Source: Chrysomallon squamiferum
Lineage: Eukaryota; Mollusca; Gastropoda; Neomphalida; Peltospiridae
Assembly: GCA_012295275.1 (NCBI GenBank)
Contig: CM022677.1
Location: 11,558,441 to 11,622,440, forward strand
Length of the DNA stretch: 64,000 bases
Reading direction: 5' to 3'
In this document: positions 22,837 to 35,190 of the stretch, piece after piece
Position numbering within the stretch: position 1 is the first letter of the stretch
Layout of the letters: each line of letters begins with the position of its first letter
Position numbers and translations under genes: made by a program
The notes under the pieces: generated by a model
Told to the model about the DNA's origin: nothing
The model's database searches: none
The model's input: the letters and a program-made list of their open reading frames with translations, nothing else

Positions 22837-23449
22837 TTTAACAATTTTTAATATTGACTTTATTTATCTGGATATGATGGTAACGTTCAGAAGAAGCAAA
22901 AATAACTTTTAAAAAGGTAAATGCGTTGCCTGCAACAAACCTTACAATTAATGAATTAAAACCTTGATTAAAAATATAATTTTAATTGGCATGCATTACA
23001 GAGAACAAAATAAAGAGAATTCTATCATTTTAACTAACACTCTTTGAAATAAATATTGCCATCAAATTATTGTTTTATAACTTATAGAGAAAAAAAAGGT
23101 CATCCAAATAATATTTTAACATTCCAGTCACCCAAACAGAACTTTGGTATCATTTGGCCATTGGCCATTATACGCCCTGCATTCATATGTAATGTACATG
23201 TGTACTTAAACACATTACTATTACTTATTATTACAAAACATACCACTTACTTCAGAACAGTTCTCTGTTTTATTGAATTCCTCTGACTGGCCAGTATCAG
23301 TATCAGACGAATTTGGCATCTTCAGGCTTTTTTTTCTCAAAATCACTTGCAAAACCAGAAAGAGATTTATTTTCAGCTTGCACAATTAAATTTGCAAAAC
23401 AAGATGACATTTTAGCAATTTTGGAATTAAAGCTTCACTATTTATGAAA

Positions 23450-23750
23450 AAAAAAAAAATTAAAAATTCGTTTCGACCTTTGCAGCAATTACTACTCAAT
23501 AAAGGATATATATGTATAAACGGTATAAGTTATATGATGTATTTCCCCAAATTGCTTTTAATAATCCATATAGACTTGACTGGATGTTTAAAAGTTTGTA
23601 AACACTGATCGGCGTTCGACGCTGCCATCTTGGATTTCGATCGGACGTTTCCGTTAGCGCTCGGAAACCGTCTGATCGGGTTTTTGAACTTCCAATTTCA
23701 ACTGTTTTACGTCTATTTTCTTAACTTTTTTATGATTTGTAAATTAGATT
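23450..23750 (+). repeat. Older diverged copy of the 27960-28230 segment
   Basis: It contains 'cagcaattactac', 'gttatatgatgtat' and 'gatcggcgttcgacgctgcc' followed by 'atcttggatttcgatcgg' in the same order as 27975-28155. The dyad part has changed to 'ccgttagcgctcggaaacc'. It lies within the leader of copy B and is absent from D. Confidence 0.75.
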
Positions 23751-23827
23751 TGGCAACGTTCCCCAACAGAAACGAAGATTCAGGTTTAATTCTGGAAGTA
23801 TTTTTTCATAGCCATCTTTAAAAGTTG

Positions 23828-24045
23828 ATTCATTATTCAACTTGTTAGGTACGTTATACCAATTAATGAAAAATTAAGCTTATTATTTATTTATTTATTT
23901 ATTATGCAAAATAAAATTATCTAATATTGTTAATTAAAAAATAACACTTGTATTTTTCAATAAACTGTGTTTTCAATACATAATATTATAGCTGCACCTC
24001 TGTTTAGAACATAAAACATGTAGCATAAATAGTGAAGTGGCGTGT
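23828..24045 (+). repeat. ~210-bp dispersed repeat (leader copy, B)
   Basis: It starts 'gttgattcattattcaactt' and ends at 'cataaatagtgaagtgg'. Further copies are at 30354-30560, 36720-36893 (reverse), 44889-45105 and 51712-51990 (interrupted). It contains a tttatttattt tract. The leader copies and the body copies differ in what follows them, so this repeat existed before the large duplication. Confidence 0.78.
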
Positions 24046-24077
24046 TATTATAAGTAAGTACATTTTCTTTCTTCTCG

Positions 24078-24300
24078 TAGATGTAGATTTCTTTCTTCCT
24101 ACGGATGGGTCACCTTCATGGGTGTCCATGGGCAAAACCGTCTTCCCGTGTGTAGTGGTCCAACAAGCACGGCATGACAGTTGACATGATGCGAAAAGCA
24201 TCTCAAACCACAAACTGATAAAAAACACCCGATGAATATAAAGTTGATAATAATTACTAAAACACTATGTTATTTACGAAACATCATAAACGTGAAGAAT
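24078..24300 (+). pseudogene. Exon-like fragment related to 25371-25575 (B leader)
   Basis: After 'ttctttcttctcgtag' comes a GC-richer stretch reading 'DVDFFLPTDGSPSWVSMGK' and stopping after about 35 codons. It then decays while still matching the later exons ('gcacggcatgacagttgaca', 'acgaaacatcataaac'). Its twin is at 45153-45365, where a small indel changes the frame. It is a repeated exon fragment of unknown protein. Confidence 0.45.
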
Positions 24301-24643
24301 GTGAAAATGGTGATCAGTAAATAGCATTGAAAATTAGATTAATTTATTACAACAATCGTACATCTCGGTTCTTGGTTTCGTTTCAGTTTGAATAGCGAGA
24401 CATATCTTTGCGGTAGACATACTTAAAATAAAATGAATTACTTTGAAAATAAAAAAATTATTACTGATGACAATAGTTAAAAAATAAATTATAATAAGAT
24501 TTAAATCACTGATAATTTCGTGCTTACAAATTAGAATTTATACTAACCATACACTCGGTGTTTTATAATGTTTATTTTTATATCGATCGGAGTTGAAAAT
24601 AAAAATTAATATTCGGCTAACTTCGTTTTGACGTTCGGATGTA

Positions 24644-24651
24644 TGACGTCA
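24644..24651. promoter_or_regulatory. Perfect CRE palindrome tgacgtca
   Basis: This matches the known CREB/ATF consensus. It lies in a CpG-bearing stretch ('cttcgttttgacgttcggat' before it) that is conserved at 45718-45725 in copy D. It could mark a promoter between the two exon-like fragments of the leader. Confidence 0.35.
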
Positions 24652-25142
24652 TCAATGCTTTGTTTACATAGATACAGTTGGCGATATTGAAGATAAGCGC
24701 ATTTTTTACTTTGTATATTGAATTGCATTTGCAAGTGATGAAGGTTACATTTGTGTAGGTTTAAGTTTTATATTATTAACATATTTAAGTCCAAACTGGA
24801 CATATCGTTTTATTCACAGTGAGGTTGTGCTAGATTATTTTTAGATCAGATAATCAACGATAACTGAAAACTGCGTGTATGCATTACTTTCTGACCTCTA
24901 ATGCTATGATTCCTGTTTCTGATATTGTTAATATACCCTTGTCAAAATATGTTTATTTTTACATAAAAATAACACCAATAATCAATTACAGATAGTGTTT
25001 CGATTGTTTTTATTTAAAAAGAATAAAGGATATGTAAAACATATCTTATTATCTGACAACTATTATTTTATTAATTCTTCCCGTCTAAAAATATTTAGTG
25101 AATGGTTTCTATAAAATATTTGAAGAGTTCTTTTATTTTCAG

Positions 25143-25235
25143 AATCCGTTTCCAAGAGCCCATGGACGTCCACCCCTTCGACGACAGAGACATTCAACCA
25201 ATGGAGGTTGACCCATTCGTGGAACCCATGGATAT
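25143..25235 (+). pseudogene. Exon-like piece with PMDV/PMEV acidic motifs (B)
   Basis: The acceptor 'ttcttttattttcag' precedes an open frame with 'EPMDVHPFDDRDIQPMEVDP' and then FVEPMDIT. A possible donor follows ('aacctgtatc' or later). The counterpart in D (46247-46432) is fused to the next exon. The frame is short and no known domain is recognised. The repeated P-M-D/E-V-D-P pattern suggests a low-complexity acidic protein. Confidence 0.4.
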
Positions 25236-25370
25236 AACCTGTATCAAAATAAAATATTTTTGTTTTTTCGCAATATTCTCTACTTTCATATTAGACACAG
25301 CTATACTGCGAATGAAGTAAAGATAACATTATATAATAAATAAACATTTTTCTTTTCTTCTTGTACAGGT

Positions 25371-25568
25371 GGATTTCTTTGGTTCTCCCGATCGTTCACG
25401 TCCAATGCAAGGACACCGACGTCCATGGGCTCCGCCCTCTTCCCGTGTGTAGCGGGCACGTGAAAAGCACGACCTGGATCTGACTTGAAGAGAAAAGCAA
25501 CTCAAATCATGAACTGGCAAAAACAACTGATGAACACAAGTTGACAAAACGTTTCAATCACGAAACAT
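25371..25568 (+). pseudogene. Second exon-like piece (B leader)
   Basis: Following 'ttcttcttgtacag' the frame 'VDFFGSPDRSRPMQGHRRPW' ends at tag near 25451. The remainder matches the distal half of the D exon ('gcacgacctgg', 'tgaactggcaaaaacaactg') up to a strong donor-like 'gtaagtcat' at 25578. Stops in the relevant frame mark it as non-functional, or else the true frame lies on an earlier exon. Confidence 0.4.
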
Positions 25569-25926
25569 CATAAACATGTAAGTCATGCCAGTCATTTATA
25601 TCTTGATCAGTGCTGGGGACAGCAAATTAAAGAAGTTTTTTCCTCTCAATGTGAATATATATTTACAAAACAGTAACAGTAATTAAGGAATATGTTTTAG
25701 AATGCACATATATATATAATCAACCCATGTACATATTTTTACATTTGTAAAGATTAATATTTTTCTAAATAAAAGAATGGTGTTGTTTTTCTCTTTCATG
25801 CAATCACAGATTGAGCACAGATTTTGTTTTTAAAATCTACATTATTACATAATTAAGTATAGTTTATACATTTTAATTTGTACTATTTATTTATTATGTT
25901 GATGTTCAAACTCATTTCAGAAATGA

Positions 25927-26186
25927 TATCAGATTTTATTCATGCTGAGAAGACAGAAATCTCGTGTGGTTAGCCGCTCCGTATATCTTAGCGACCACAC
26001 CCAGGACCGGTCCCAGGGATTTTCCTCTTTATATTCTAAAGATCTCAACTACACAAGGTGGCGCCATGACTACATGTGCAGGTACCTCCAGACATTGTTG
26101 TTCTGTTATATTTGCAGTTATATAATCTGTTATATTAGCACTTCACATAACAGTCGCTATTGGTATTAATGCTGAATATAATATAA

Positions 26187-26223
<37 letters not shown>

Positions 26224-26287
26224 CAGATTTTATTCATACTGAGAAGACAGAAATCTCATGTGGTTAGCCGCTCGGTGTATCTTAGCA
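25927..26287 (+). repeat. 67-bp direct repeats flanking ~230 bp (B)
   Basis: 25927-25993 and 26221-26287 are near-identical, running from 'tatcagattttattcat' to 'tatcttagc'. Between them is 'acccaggaccggtcccaggg', a 'ggtggcgccatgac' stretch and an (ATT)n tract at 26193-26220. Copy D has the same arrangement (46787-47148). Copy C has only one repeat and no interior (41225-41300). Confidence 0.82.
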
Positions 26288-27566
26288 ATCTATATATAGG
26301 GTATTGCTACTTTTTTCTAATTTTGAATACAGTGCCATTTCTTATCTTGTCATATTTACCTTCTAATCAGCAGATGAAGACTATGCTTTCAGTGTAGACA
26401 AACAAAGACTAGATTTCCAGATTAATGTTCTCTTTATAAACACTAATCTCTCATTAACAATTTATTGGTACTTCCAGTCATGCCTCCCTCCTAACTCCAT
26501 ATATTCCACAGTTTAGATATTAAGCCAAATTCCATTGATATATCACTCAATCCAATGACCTACAATGAGGATCTTATTTATTAACAATGTGATGTCTGAA
26601 AAGTAATTGCTTGTATAATTGAAAACCTTTCAATCCATACTTCGCTCTTTTTATCCTTTTATTATTTTCTCAGTTCTTCTTTGCACCAAACTTTCATCCA
26701 TCTAACACTCCATCCATCCTTACCTACCTGCATGTTTCTATCTAACTATATCTGTCTATATATTTGTTTTATTTCATCATCAATTTCTCTGGCTATTTGT
26801 CTATCTCTCTGTCTATTTATTGGTCAACCTGTGATGCAGCTTAATCTCGCTCCTGCTCACCTCTTTCTAACATAGTTATTAGAAACAGACTTTAATGACG
26901 AACTCATATGATTTTTTTACTCATATACATGTGCCCATTACCTGTCTAGCTAACCATTTATTCATCACTATCCTCTGTCTGTCTGTCTGTCTGTCTATAT
27001 CTATTTTTATTTATATAATTATCTCTCATTCTCTGAAAAATCTTACACTCACGGCATACTTCTCTGTTTCATAGTGAGGTCAATACCTGTTCTCTCTCTG
27101 TAACAAACAGACACATATAACCACACCTACACATCAGTTTATCTATGTTAGCTGTGTATATATATATATATATATATGCACCTAATTATTGTCTACCTAA
27201 TATATCAATCTATCTCTGAAGCGATGTCTATCTCTATATCAATATACCTCACCTTCTCAGATATACATAGCCACAATCTATCTTGCACACACACAAGTAC
27301 ATACGCACACACACACACGTACGTATACGCACTCTCTGTTTACATTATTTTTAAGTATTTAAATACAATCTTTCTATCTAGTTATCTAAATATAAATATT
27401 TGTATTTATCTATCTATTTATGCCATATACATAACCAACACAGTCAGTCGTTCTTACAGATGTACAGGTATATTCTCATGCATTCTGTCTATCTTTCTAG
27501 TAATCCATCTACCTTTCTTCTGTCTATCAATTTACCTGTCTGTTATCATCTACCATCTATCCACCC

Positions 27567-27601
<35 letters not shown>

Positions 27602-28116
27602 TAGTTACTTATCATTTTATATATATATATACATATACATACTAATGATCTTTTAAACATACAAATACATTATCATTCCTATACACGTGTGTGTGTGTGT
27701 ATGTATATATGTATGTATGTATGTGTGTGTGTATATTTATATGGCTAGATGCATCCTTCCAACCAGCGTCAGTGAAAATTATTTATTTCATTTTAATTTA
27801 TTTTATTTCAATTATTTTATTTTAGTTTTATTTATTTACTGATTTTTTATATGTTATATGATGTTATAAAAAGTGGAAAAAAAAAATACTGCAAAAACAA
27901 AATGGGTACGAGATGGCATATTACGTCATTGTCAAAAAAAAAAAGAAAAAAGAAAAAAAGAAATGTTACCACGTTTTCAGCAATTACTACAGCGTATAGG
28001 CCATCTACGTATAAGAGGCATTGGTTATATGATATACTTCTCAAATGACTTTTAATTATCCATGTAGAATTGTTGCATTGATAAAATCCTACATGTTTAA
28101 AAGTGTGTAAATATTG

Positions 28117-28185
28117 ATCGGCGTTCGATGCTGCCATCTTGGATTTCGATCGGAAGTTTCCGTGAGGTCACGGAAGTTTTTAAAC
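28117..28185 (+). promoter_or_regulatory. CpG-rich block with YY1-like site (B)
   Basis: Same block as at 3095-3165, with 'gccatcttg' at 28133-28141 and the dyad ccgtga-gg-tcacgg just downstream. Confidence 0.35.
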
Positions 28186-28530
28186 TTCCAAATACAATTA
28201 TTTTACGTCAATTTTCTGAACTTTTAATGATTTACACTGATAAAGATGGTTGTTCATATTACAAAACCGTGATCTCTTGCGCCTTTCCTAACAACTTTTT
28301 CAATCAACTACTTAAGGGCAATTCTGGCCTCCGAGGTGTATTATGACTTGCAGCCGCTATACTGTGTTTTGAAGTTTCAAAAGTGAGTCCTGTAGACATA
28401 AGGTTAGTGATACATTATAAACAGGTAAACATATAATCGATTTTTAAGTTCAGCAGAAGAAACTTGATTAATATGTGATAATTAGGCAAGAAATATGCTT
28501 TTTATTTTGCTCCACCACTTGGGGCAATAA

Positions 28531-28930
28531 AATCAAAAGGCATTGACAGAAGAAGAAAGTGTCAGGAGGTATGGAGAAGAGTTGGCAGAGGAGAAGAAGA
28601 ATGAGGAAGAAAAGGCAAAGAAAGTAAATGTTTTAAAGGTAAAATTACATCAAAAACAAATAGAAGATACCAAAGTCAAAACAGTTCAATTTGAATGCTA
28701 CAGCAGAACCAGTGGATGCAGCCAAAGAAAACGTTGATGGTGATGAGCCTGAACTAGAAGACAGAGATGTAGTAGATACACAAGAAAAATGTGAATTCTG
28801 TGGCAGAGTTGATGGTGGAATGAATTCTGACGAGTTCATAGGATGTGTTAGGTGCCCAAATTCCTATTCTCTTGATTCTTGCGCAAATCTCGAAATCCCA
28901 GTTGATGCAGACTTGAAAGATATTGTGTGA
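28531..28930 (+). pseudogene. Coiled-coil/PHD-like ORF, broken (copy B)
   Basis: The coiled-coil frame (28543-28737) and the linker/finger frame (28691-28930) are offset by a frameshift in the A-rich middle. The finger keeps CEFC and a later CVRC, but the usual NWYC has become NSYS. An 8-bp loss near 28922 brings a stop before the last C-x2-C. The zinc site therefore cannot form as in copies C and D. Confidence 0.75.
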
Positions 28931-28939
28931 TATTTGTCA

Positions 28940-31072
28940 AGGAGTTTAGTTTATTGAAGTTTTCAATTTGACTTGTATTATGATTAGGACTAATTATTAT
29001 TAGTAGTAAAAATTGATTATATAGCAATAATCAGTCCAACAAATTTGAGGACCAAATTACTCATGAATGACTATTTTATTTATCATTTTAAGTAGTATTA
29101 TTACAATTAGTGTTGTTGTTTTTATCGTTAATGTCGTTATACCCGTATTACAGTCGTCATTATAAAGAAAGAAACAATTATTAACAAATAAATAAATAGA
29201 TAGATACACACATACACAGACACAGACACAGACACATAGAAAAGAAATAGTTTGGTATATGTGTTTGTCTTAGAGGATAGTTATATACATAAGTTCATAA
29301 CAGTGAGACGGTGTTTATGTATATAGTTAAATAATAGACAGATAGATACATTGATGGACATAGAGATAGATAGACATTTTACATTTCATATCATGAACTT
29401 GTAAGAAAATGTTTGTACATGCATTATTATATAATATCACATTAACCTCGCTTTTCACATTTTTTCTTTTATTGGTCATTTTAATTATTCAGTTTTGGGT
29501 TTTTCTATCTGTCTGTGTCTCTGTATGTCTGTCTATGGATTTCTCTCTATATATGTATGTCTGTCTCACTCTCCATCTATCTGTCTGTCTATCTGTCTAT
29601 CCACCTACCTATCTACCTCTCAGATTACAGTGATAAGTGCAGGTGTCGCTGTAATTAAAACTTCAGTAAAAGAAATGATAAACACTGCAGAAAACATTGA
29701 TAATAAAACAGCGATGATATTTTATCTCACTGGGAGAGGTTCTGCGTATGCCTAAAATACTGAAGGATCTTAGATATTAATATTAATATTAATACATTTA
29801 TTTATTTATTTATTTGTTCCTGTAAACGGCAACTGAAATGTCCTTTGTATTGCAGTAATGAACAAAACAAATGTTCTTGTTATTATGATGAACGCTGTTT
29901 ACCACATACAATAGAACTGAACGACAATATTTACAGTTTATTTGCTTCAACCAGACCTGTTCCTTCTAATACATTTCAATTCAGCGAAAGAACCGTAATG
30001 TTTAACATTTATATATAGCTTTTATCTAGATTTTATCTAGTTGACTATTAATTGTCTAATTATCAATTTAATTTTTAGGGGAGGTAATAGAATATCACTT
30101 TCTACAGTTAATTAAGAATTAATCTGTAATAGCGCAGTATATTTACAGAACTCGCCTTTTCAGTATCCTTTTATTAATAAAAACGTCTATTAATATTTCT
30201 CTACATTCTAGACTTTTCTAGTATTTAAGAAAGATGCACTTGCGAATATCAATAACATGGTGAAGTTAATTCATATTAATCTAGCCTCTCACCTCTCAAC
30301 TACAATTCTACTATCTTAATAATAAAAAAATGAGAATAATACGCATTATTAAACGTTGATTCATTATTCAACTTGTTAGATACGTTATACCTGTTAATGA
30401 AAAATTAAGCTTATTATTTATTTATTTATTTATTATGCAACGTAAAATTTTCTAATATTGTTAATTAAAAAGCAATACCTCTATTTTTCAATACATAATA
30501 TTACCGCTACGCCTCTGTTTACAACATAAAACATATAACATAAATAGTGATGGCGGTACTGAAGTTGAGTCTTATTTTCATAACGCCGTGTAAAATTACT
30601 CCTACTTAGCTGTTCTGTGAAACAATTTCTGTTAATAAAATATCACATTAGTATGGAAGCGTTCACGATATTCACATATAATTCTACTGTTGTTTATAAA
30701 AACACGCTAACCTGGAAGCCCAATCTACATTTCTGAATGTACACTGTGTTTTCACAGTACAATCAGACCTGTAATGTTTACTATAATGCTACAGTACACA
30801 CAAAAAACAACAACGACAACGACAACAGTAATATATAGAAAAGAAAATTTTAATCTTTATTCGATTTCTTTACTTCTAAATATCCATAAGACTTCAAAAG
30901 TTAATATCATCACTACTGGTCTGGATGTCAATATATTTTATGACGTAGCTATAGCTTCACACAGAGAAGAACACTGGATATATCCAGTTTTCAATCCTCT
31001 TTACTGACAAACAGAACATAACATTTTTTAAAAAACAAAACAAATTAGAATGACCAAGACAATTAGTTGAGG

Positions 31073-31130
<58 letters not shown>

Positions 31131-31740
31131 GTAAATAAATAAATAAATAAACAAACATTTACATCGTATAATAAAAAACATGTTTTATAATTTAGTGGGT
31201 GAGAGGTGTATAGTGAACATATTGAATGGGCTTCTGGACTTTCTTTTTTTCTTTTTTCTTTTTTTTTAATCTCCAATGTAGGATTATACTTGAAAAGGTG
31301 AGAAGAGGATATATTAAGAATATGACATTTTATAACTTGATCACATTACTTACATTTACTACTGCAGAATCAGCAGGATAAATATTTTGTTTTATAGAAG
31401 ATCAGTGGATAATCAGAATTATTGCGCGCGCTTGTGGATTAATGTCATTTTTATCGACTGTATTAGAGATTATACAAGAAACAAAATCACATTATTATTA
31501 CAGATAAAACTGAATATCTAAAAGTGTTAATCAAAAACAGAACATAATATGCTGCAGCGAAATAGAGAGTTATGTACCCTATTTTCAACAGTAGCTGTAG
31601 AGTTGATAAATAGCGAGTTAGATTTCCAGATTCGTATTATTAACAAAAGCTTAATTTTTTGTTCGTTTTATTATTTTTTCTCTCTCTTCCTGACAGTCGT
31701 AGTAATAGAAGAAAATAAATTTATTTTACTTCCAGACAAA
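28940..31740. other. Body of copy B without supported genes
   Basis: Apart from the fragment at 29636, this part holds gata/gaca runs near 29200-29370, a tctg/tcta run at 29500-29620, the ~210-bp repeat (30354-30560) and an (AAT)n tract at 31073-31130 followed by (AAAT)n. It matches D 50380-53160 and, inverted, C 37530-35700. Confidence 0.65.
29636..29755 (+). other. Exon-like ORF fragment shared by B and D
   Basis: After 'ctacctctcag' an open stretch reads 'VISAGVAVIKTSVKEMINTA' and continues to 'FYLTGRGSAYA' and a stop. The D copy (51019-51145) has two small indels breaking it. It looks more protein-like than its flanks, but the family is unknown. Confidence 0.3.
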
Positions 31741-31759
31741 GCGTTATATGTATTTTAGG

Positions 31760-32340
31760 AAATGTACTTTTTCTAAGCAGAAGAACAATGAAGGTGATTT
31801 TCAATAATTACATTTTTCTCGTGATTAATATTTAACCAGAATATTTTAAGAAATGTGGTACTTGTTCGTCCTATACAATGGCGAGTGTTTTGTGAAGAAA
31901 CGTTTGGGTGAAACTTGTGAAGACAAGTCGGACTGTGCAGACGTGTAGCTGACTGTCTGGATAACACGGGTTTCAGTAAAAATTCTGCTGTCCAGTTTCG
32001 TTCTTCCAAAAGTGATGTCATGATACAAATCGTATTTGAGTATTTACTGAAACATGAAATTTTGATGTACAGTGTATTTTTCTATGGACAAACTGCTGGA
32101 CGGAATTTACGTTCTACAAATTAACAAGATTTCAGTTTTATAAACTGAGATTCAACCAAAAATAGCTTGAAATATTATGAATACCACTATTTACATTGAT
32201 TATCTTTAACTGAAATAAATAAATAAATAAATATAATTTTAATTTTAATATAATGGATGTTGGATATATTAATAGTATGTATCATTATATATGTATTGGA
32301 GATGGCGCTAGTTTAATCTGATATTTTAAAAGCTTCAAGT
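31760..32340 (+). repeat. Inverted-arm segment upstream of the foldback (B)
   Basis: This matches A 5640-4905 on the opposite strand and D 53190-53690 on the same strand. It includes the 'cagacgtgtagctgactgtc' portion that C and D have lost, so A and B keep the fuller arm. Confidence 0.7.
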
Positions 32341-32344
32341 AAAA

Positions 32345-32600
32345 TTGTATTTTTTATGATGCAAAATAGAGGTAAAACATAACAAAACATCACGTTATTT
32401 TCACTAAGTATCAATAAACGTCGCAGGTTTTATGTATTAACGTGAATTACGTCGCGTTTTACAAAACAGAAAACTTAGCTTATCTCTGTGAATTTTAATT
32501 TTAATGTCCTTTGCTTTTCAAATTTATTCATCACTATCCTCAAATTTTGTGATTCAAGTAAAGAGTAACTCAGCAATACGTAACTGAAACGAAGCACAAT
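32345..32600. mobile_element. Foldback element, left half, ending at the gap (B)
   Basis: It starts 'tattttttatgatgcaaaat' like copy A and runs through the first inverted end and into the centre before the N run. Confidence 0.7.
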
Positions 32601-32800
32601 NNNNNNNNNNNNNNNNNNNNNNNNNNNNNNNNNNNNNNNNNNNNNNNNNNNNNNNNNNNNNNNNNNNNNNNNNNNNNNNNNNNNNNNNNNNNNNNNNNNN
32701 NNNNNNNNNNNNNNNNNNNNNNNNNNNNNNNNNNNNNNNNNNNNNNNNNNNNNNNNNNNNNNNNNNNNNNNNNNNNNNNNNNNNNNNNNNNNNNNNNNNN
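32601..32800. other. Assembly gap of exactly 200 N
   Basis: The round length suggests a placeholder, not a measured size. It sits inside the foldback element and between the inverted copies B and C, where short-read assembly is expected to fail. Sequences on either side need not be adjacent. Confidence 0.97.
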
Positions 32801-34480
32801 TTTGACAAAAGAACCACATCTATTTATAATTAGTACGTATATTTTAATAAAAGTTATTATATTCCTTTATTTGTTTTATTTACATTGAACTTTTTTAGTA
32901 TAGTATTTGCGGAAAAATGCGTGATGATTGCCAGTCTTTAAGGGATTTACAGTTTTATTTGATGTTCGAAGAATCTTACACAGAATTGCCACATGATGGC
33001 TGCTATCTTGTTCGAGAACAATAATTATATATACATAAAAAATAAACAGTGTCAGAAATTTTGTAGATAATCAGATGTAAATCTTGAAACTAGATGCCTT
33101 CAGCTGTTATTCATTATTACAAAAATACAGATAAATTACATAGTTTTTATAGTTTGAATTTAAAGTAACAATGGATTCTCTGAACAGCATCATGACTGAG
33201 AGACCAAGCAGAAATGATCTCCTTTAGTGAAGACAAAACAAAATTTATTTTCCTAAAATCTGAATATTTCCACATTGTTTGACTGATGTATAAGATACAA
33301 CGTGAACTAAAACTGGATATAACTGAAATTTGTCATGTTGACTTATATCTTCAACACAGTGAGGTCTCCTAAAAAGAAAAAAAAAAAACATTTTATTGTG
33401 AAATTAAGTGGAGGCATTGTAGTATTTTAGGCAATATTGAAATCTGTCTTCTCTCTTTTACACAGATTCATTCAAAGACTTGCAGATTATTCAAATATAA
33501 GGAAGACATTTATCAGTTTAGCTAAATCTTATGTAAAGCTGTCTCTTTGCTGCTGCAAAGGTCAACTCATTTTGTAATCTTAATTTCCTTCCTTGAAAGG
33601 TTTTTCCTCAGTTGTGTTTCTGTTTTGCTATTATTTTCTAAAAAAAACAACAATATCATGATGTATTATATATATTCAGCTTCATTTTCATATTTGTTTC
33701 TAGATATGTGAACAACTGAGAAATGACAGACAAGTTTATAGTTTCCTTTATACTCTGCCAAATTTCATAACGAAATAAATGAACTAACAGCTACTTAAAT
33801 TGGGAAATTAATAATTAAACAGTGAGGTACATCTGAGTTATTTAGTGCAATTAATTAAAATTTGTTAATTTCTGCATCATGCTTTAAAATACTGTAATAA
33901 AAATAACAGTTTTGTGGATAATACTGTAGAGCTTTAGAAATCATCATTTTGATATAAAACGTGTGTATACTGGTTTGAAACTGTATGAGATATTCAGTAT
34001 TCTGTTTCCCAAATGACTGAAACGAATCTCAGATTTTCCACAGATTATGAAGGAAAAATACCAAGCAAATTTTATTTAGATAAAAATTCGTTACTTCCTT
34101 CACATCAATCATGATATTTTCGAGTGATTTTAATCTCCTTTTATTTTTATTTTATTTTTTTTCTTGTCATTGTATAGTTATAAGTTATATAGTTTAAAAG
34201 ATAATTATATTTTTGAAAATACTATTACACAGCTGCTAAATAAAATTATATAATAATTTAAATGAAAAGCAAAATATAACTGATTACTCTGTTGAGTGAT
34301 CAATAAAAATGCAGCAAAATTTCTGAAGAAAAAAATTACACTCGAGTCTTGTGACAAGATTCTACATCGTATTGTTTAATAATTCATTATCGGTTATCTG
34401 CCCTTGAAAACTTTCCATAAAGCAGACGTCGAAACATTTTACAAACTAAATTACAAACATGTACTCCAAAGTATATAAAG
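32801..34480. other. AT-rich single-copy DNA, no gene seen
   Basis: No match to the duplication unit, no repeats beyond short A and T runs, and no splice-bordered coding frame were found. Confidence 0.55.
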
Positions 34481-34576
34481 AATAAAAAAAAAAAAAATAA
34501 AAAAAACATTTCATACCTGTATATATAAAGAAATCAACTCTTCATGATTCTTAGAATCTACATTTAACTGAGAAAA

Positions 34577-34750
34577 ACCATAAATAACAAATACCGCAAA
34601 TAAAAGTAGAAATCCAGCATCCCCCCGAAATAACAAAATTATGTGAGAGTAATCTCCCTTCAGCTGTAGTTTCTTTCTTTCTTCTGTTTGTGGGGTTCTC
34701 GTCATTGCACACCACAGAAAATCGCTGATAACGAAACGTCGTATAAAGCT
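34577..34750 (-). pseudogene. Decayed transmembrane exon (copy C)
   Basis: It is homologous to 6357-6528, including the acceptor 'ctcattatacag' and the 'LLLFAVFVIYG' helix. Small deletions shift the frame between the Arg-rich part and the helix, and the donor gtaaca has become gttttt. Confidence 0.55.
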
Positions 34751-34799
34751 GTATAATGAGTAATAAACGTAAATGTGTAGATACGTTCCAGGAATATCA

Positions 34800-35190
34800 A
34801 TATCACGTTATTTTCACTCAGTATCAATTTATAATATAAACGTCGCTGGTTTTATGTATTAACGTGTAATCTGTTCTGCTGTTAATCAAATATCACATTT
34901 ATAGGGATCTGACCTTTTATTTTATAGTGGCATTCAGCGCTGGACTTCTAAATTCAGACATACATAACTTAATGACTAGATATACTTGAATCACAAAATT
35001 TGAGTTTGCAAAGGAAACGACATTAAAATTAAAATTCACAGAGATAAGCTAAGTTTTCTGTTTTGTAAAACGCGACGTAATACACGTTTTATATACAAAA
35101 CCTGCGATGTTTATTGATACTTAGTGAAAATAACGTGAGGTTCTGTTATGTTTTACCTCTATTTTGCTTCATAAAAAATACAATCTTGCC
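34800..35190. mobile_element. Foldback element (copy C)
   Basis: It has both inverted ends: 'cctctattttgcttcataaa' near 35155-35175, and the opposite end cut at 34800 where 'cgttattttcact' is still present. About 60 bp of one end is lost at the junction. Confidence 0.7.

Larger units (their letters stand above)
23060..32600 (+). repeat. Segmental-duplication unit, copy B (extended)
   Basis: This block matches 44445-54000 (copy D) in order and orientation. It shares a 2-kb leader with exon-like pieces (23750-25575), the tetranucleotide stretch, the PHD-like ORF, the exon-like fragment near 29640, the ~210-bp repeat near 30350 and the inverted arm near 31760. It ends in the foldback at the assembly gap. 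B keeps sequence at 23172-23750 that D lacks, and D keeps sequence beyond the foldback that is lost or unassembled in B. The copies are similar enough by eye to be recent, but identity was not calculated. Confidence 0.85.

Noticed and set aside
24004-24228. Minus-strand Cys-rich ORFs (also 25329-25547 and 46167-46412)
   Set aside because: The plus strand has consistent acceptors and a gtaagt donor at these fragments. The minus frames lack splice signals and are best explained as shadows.
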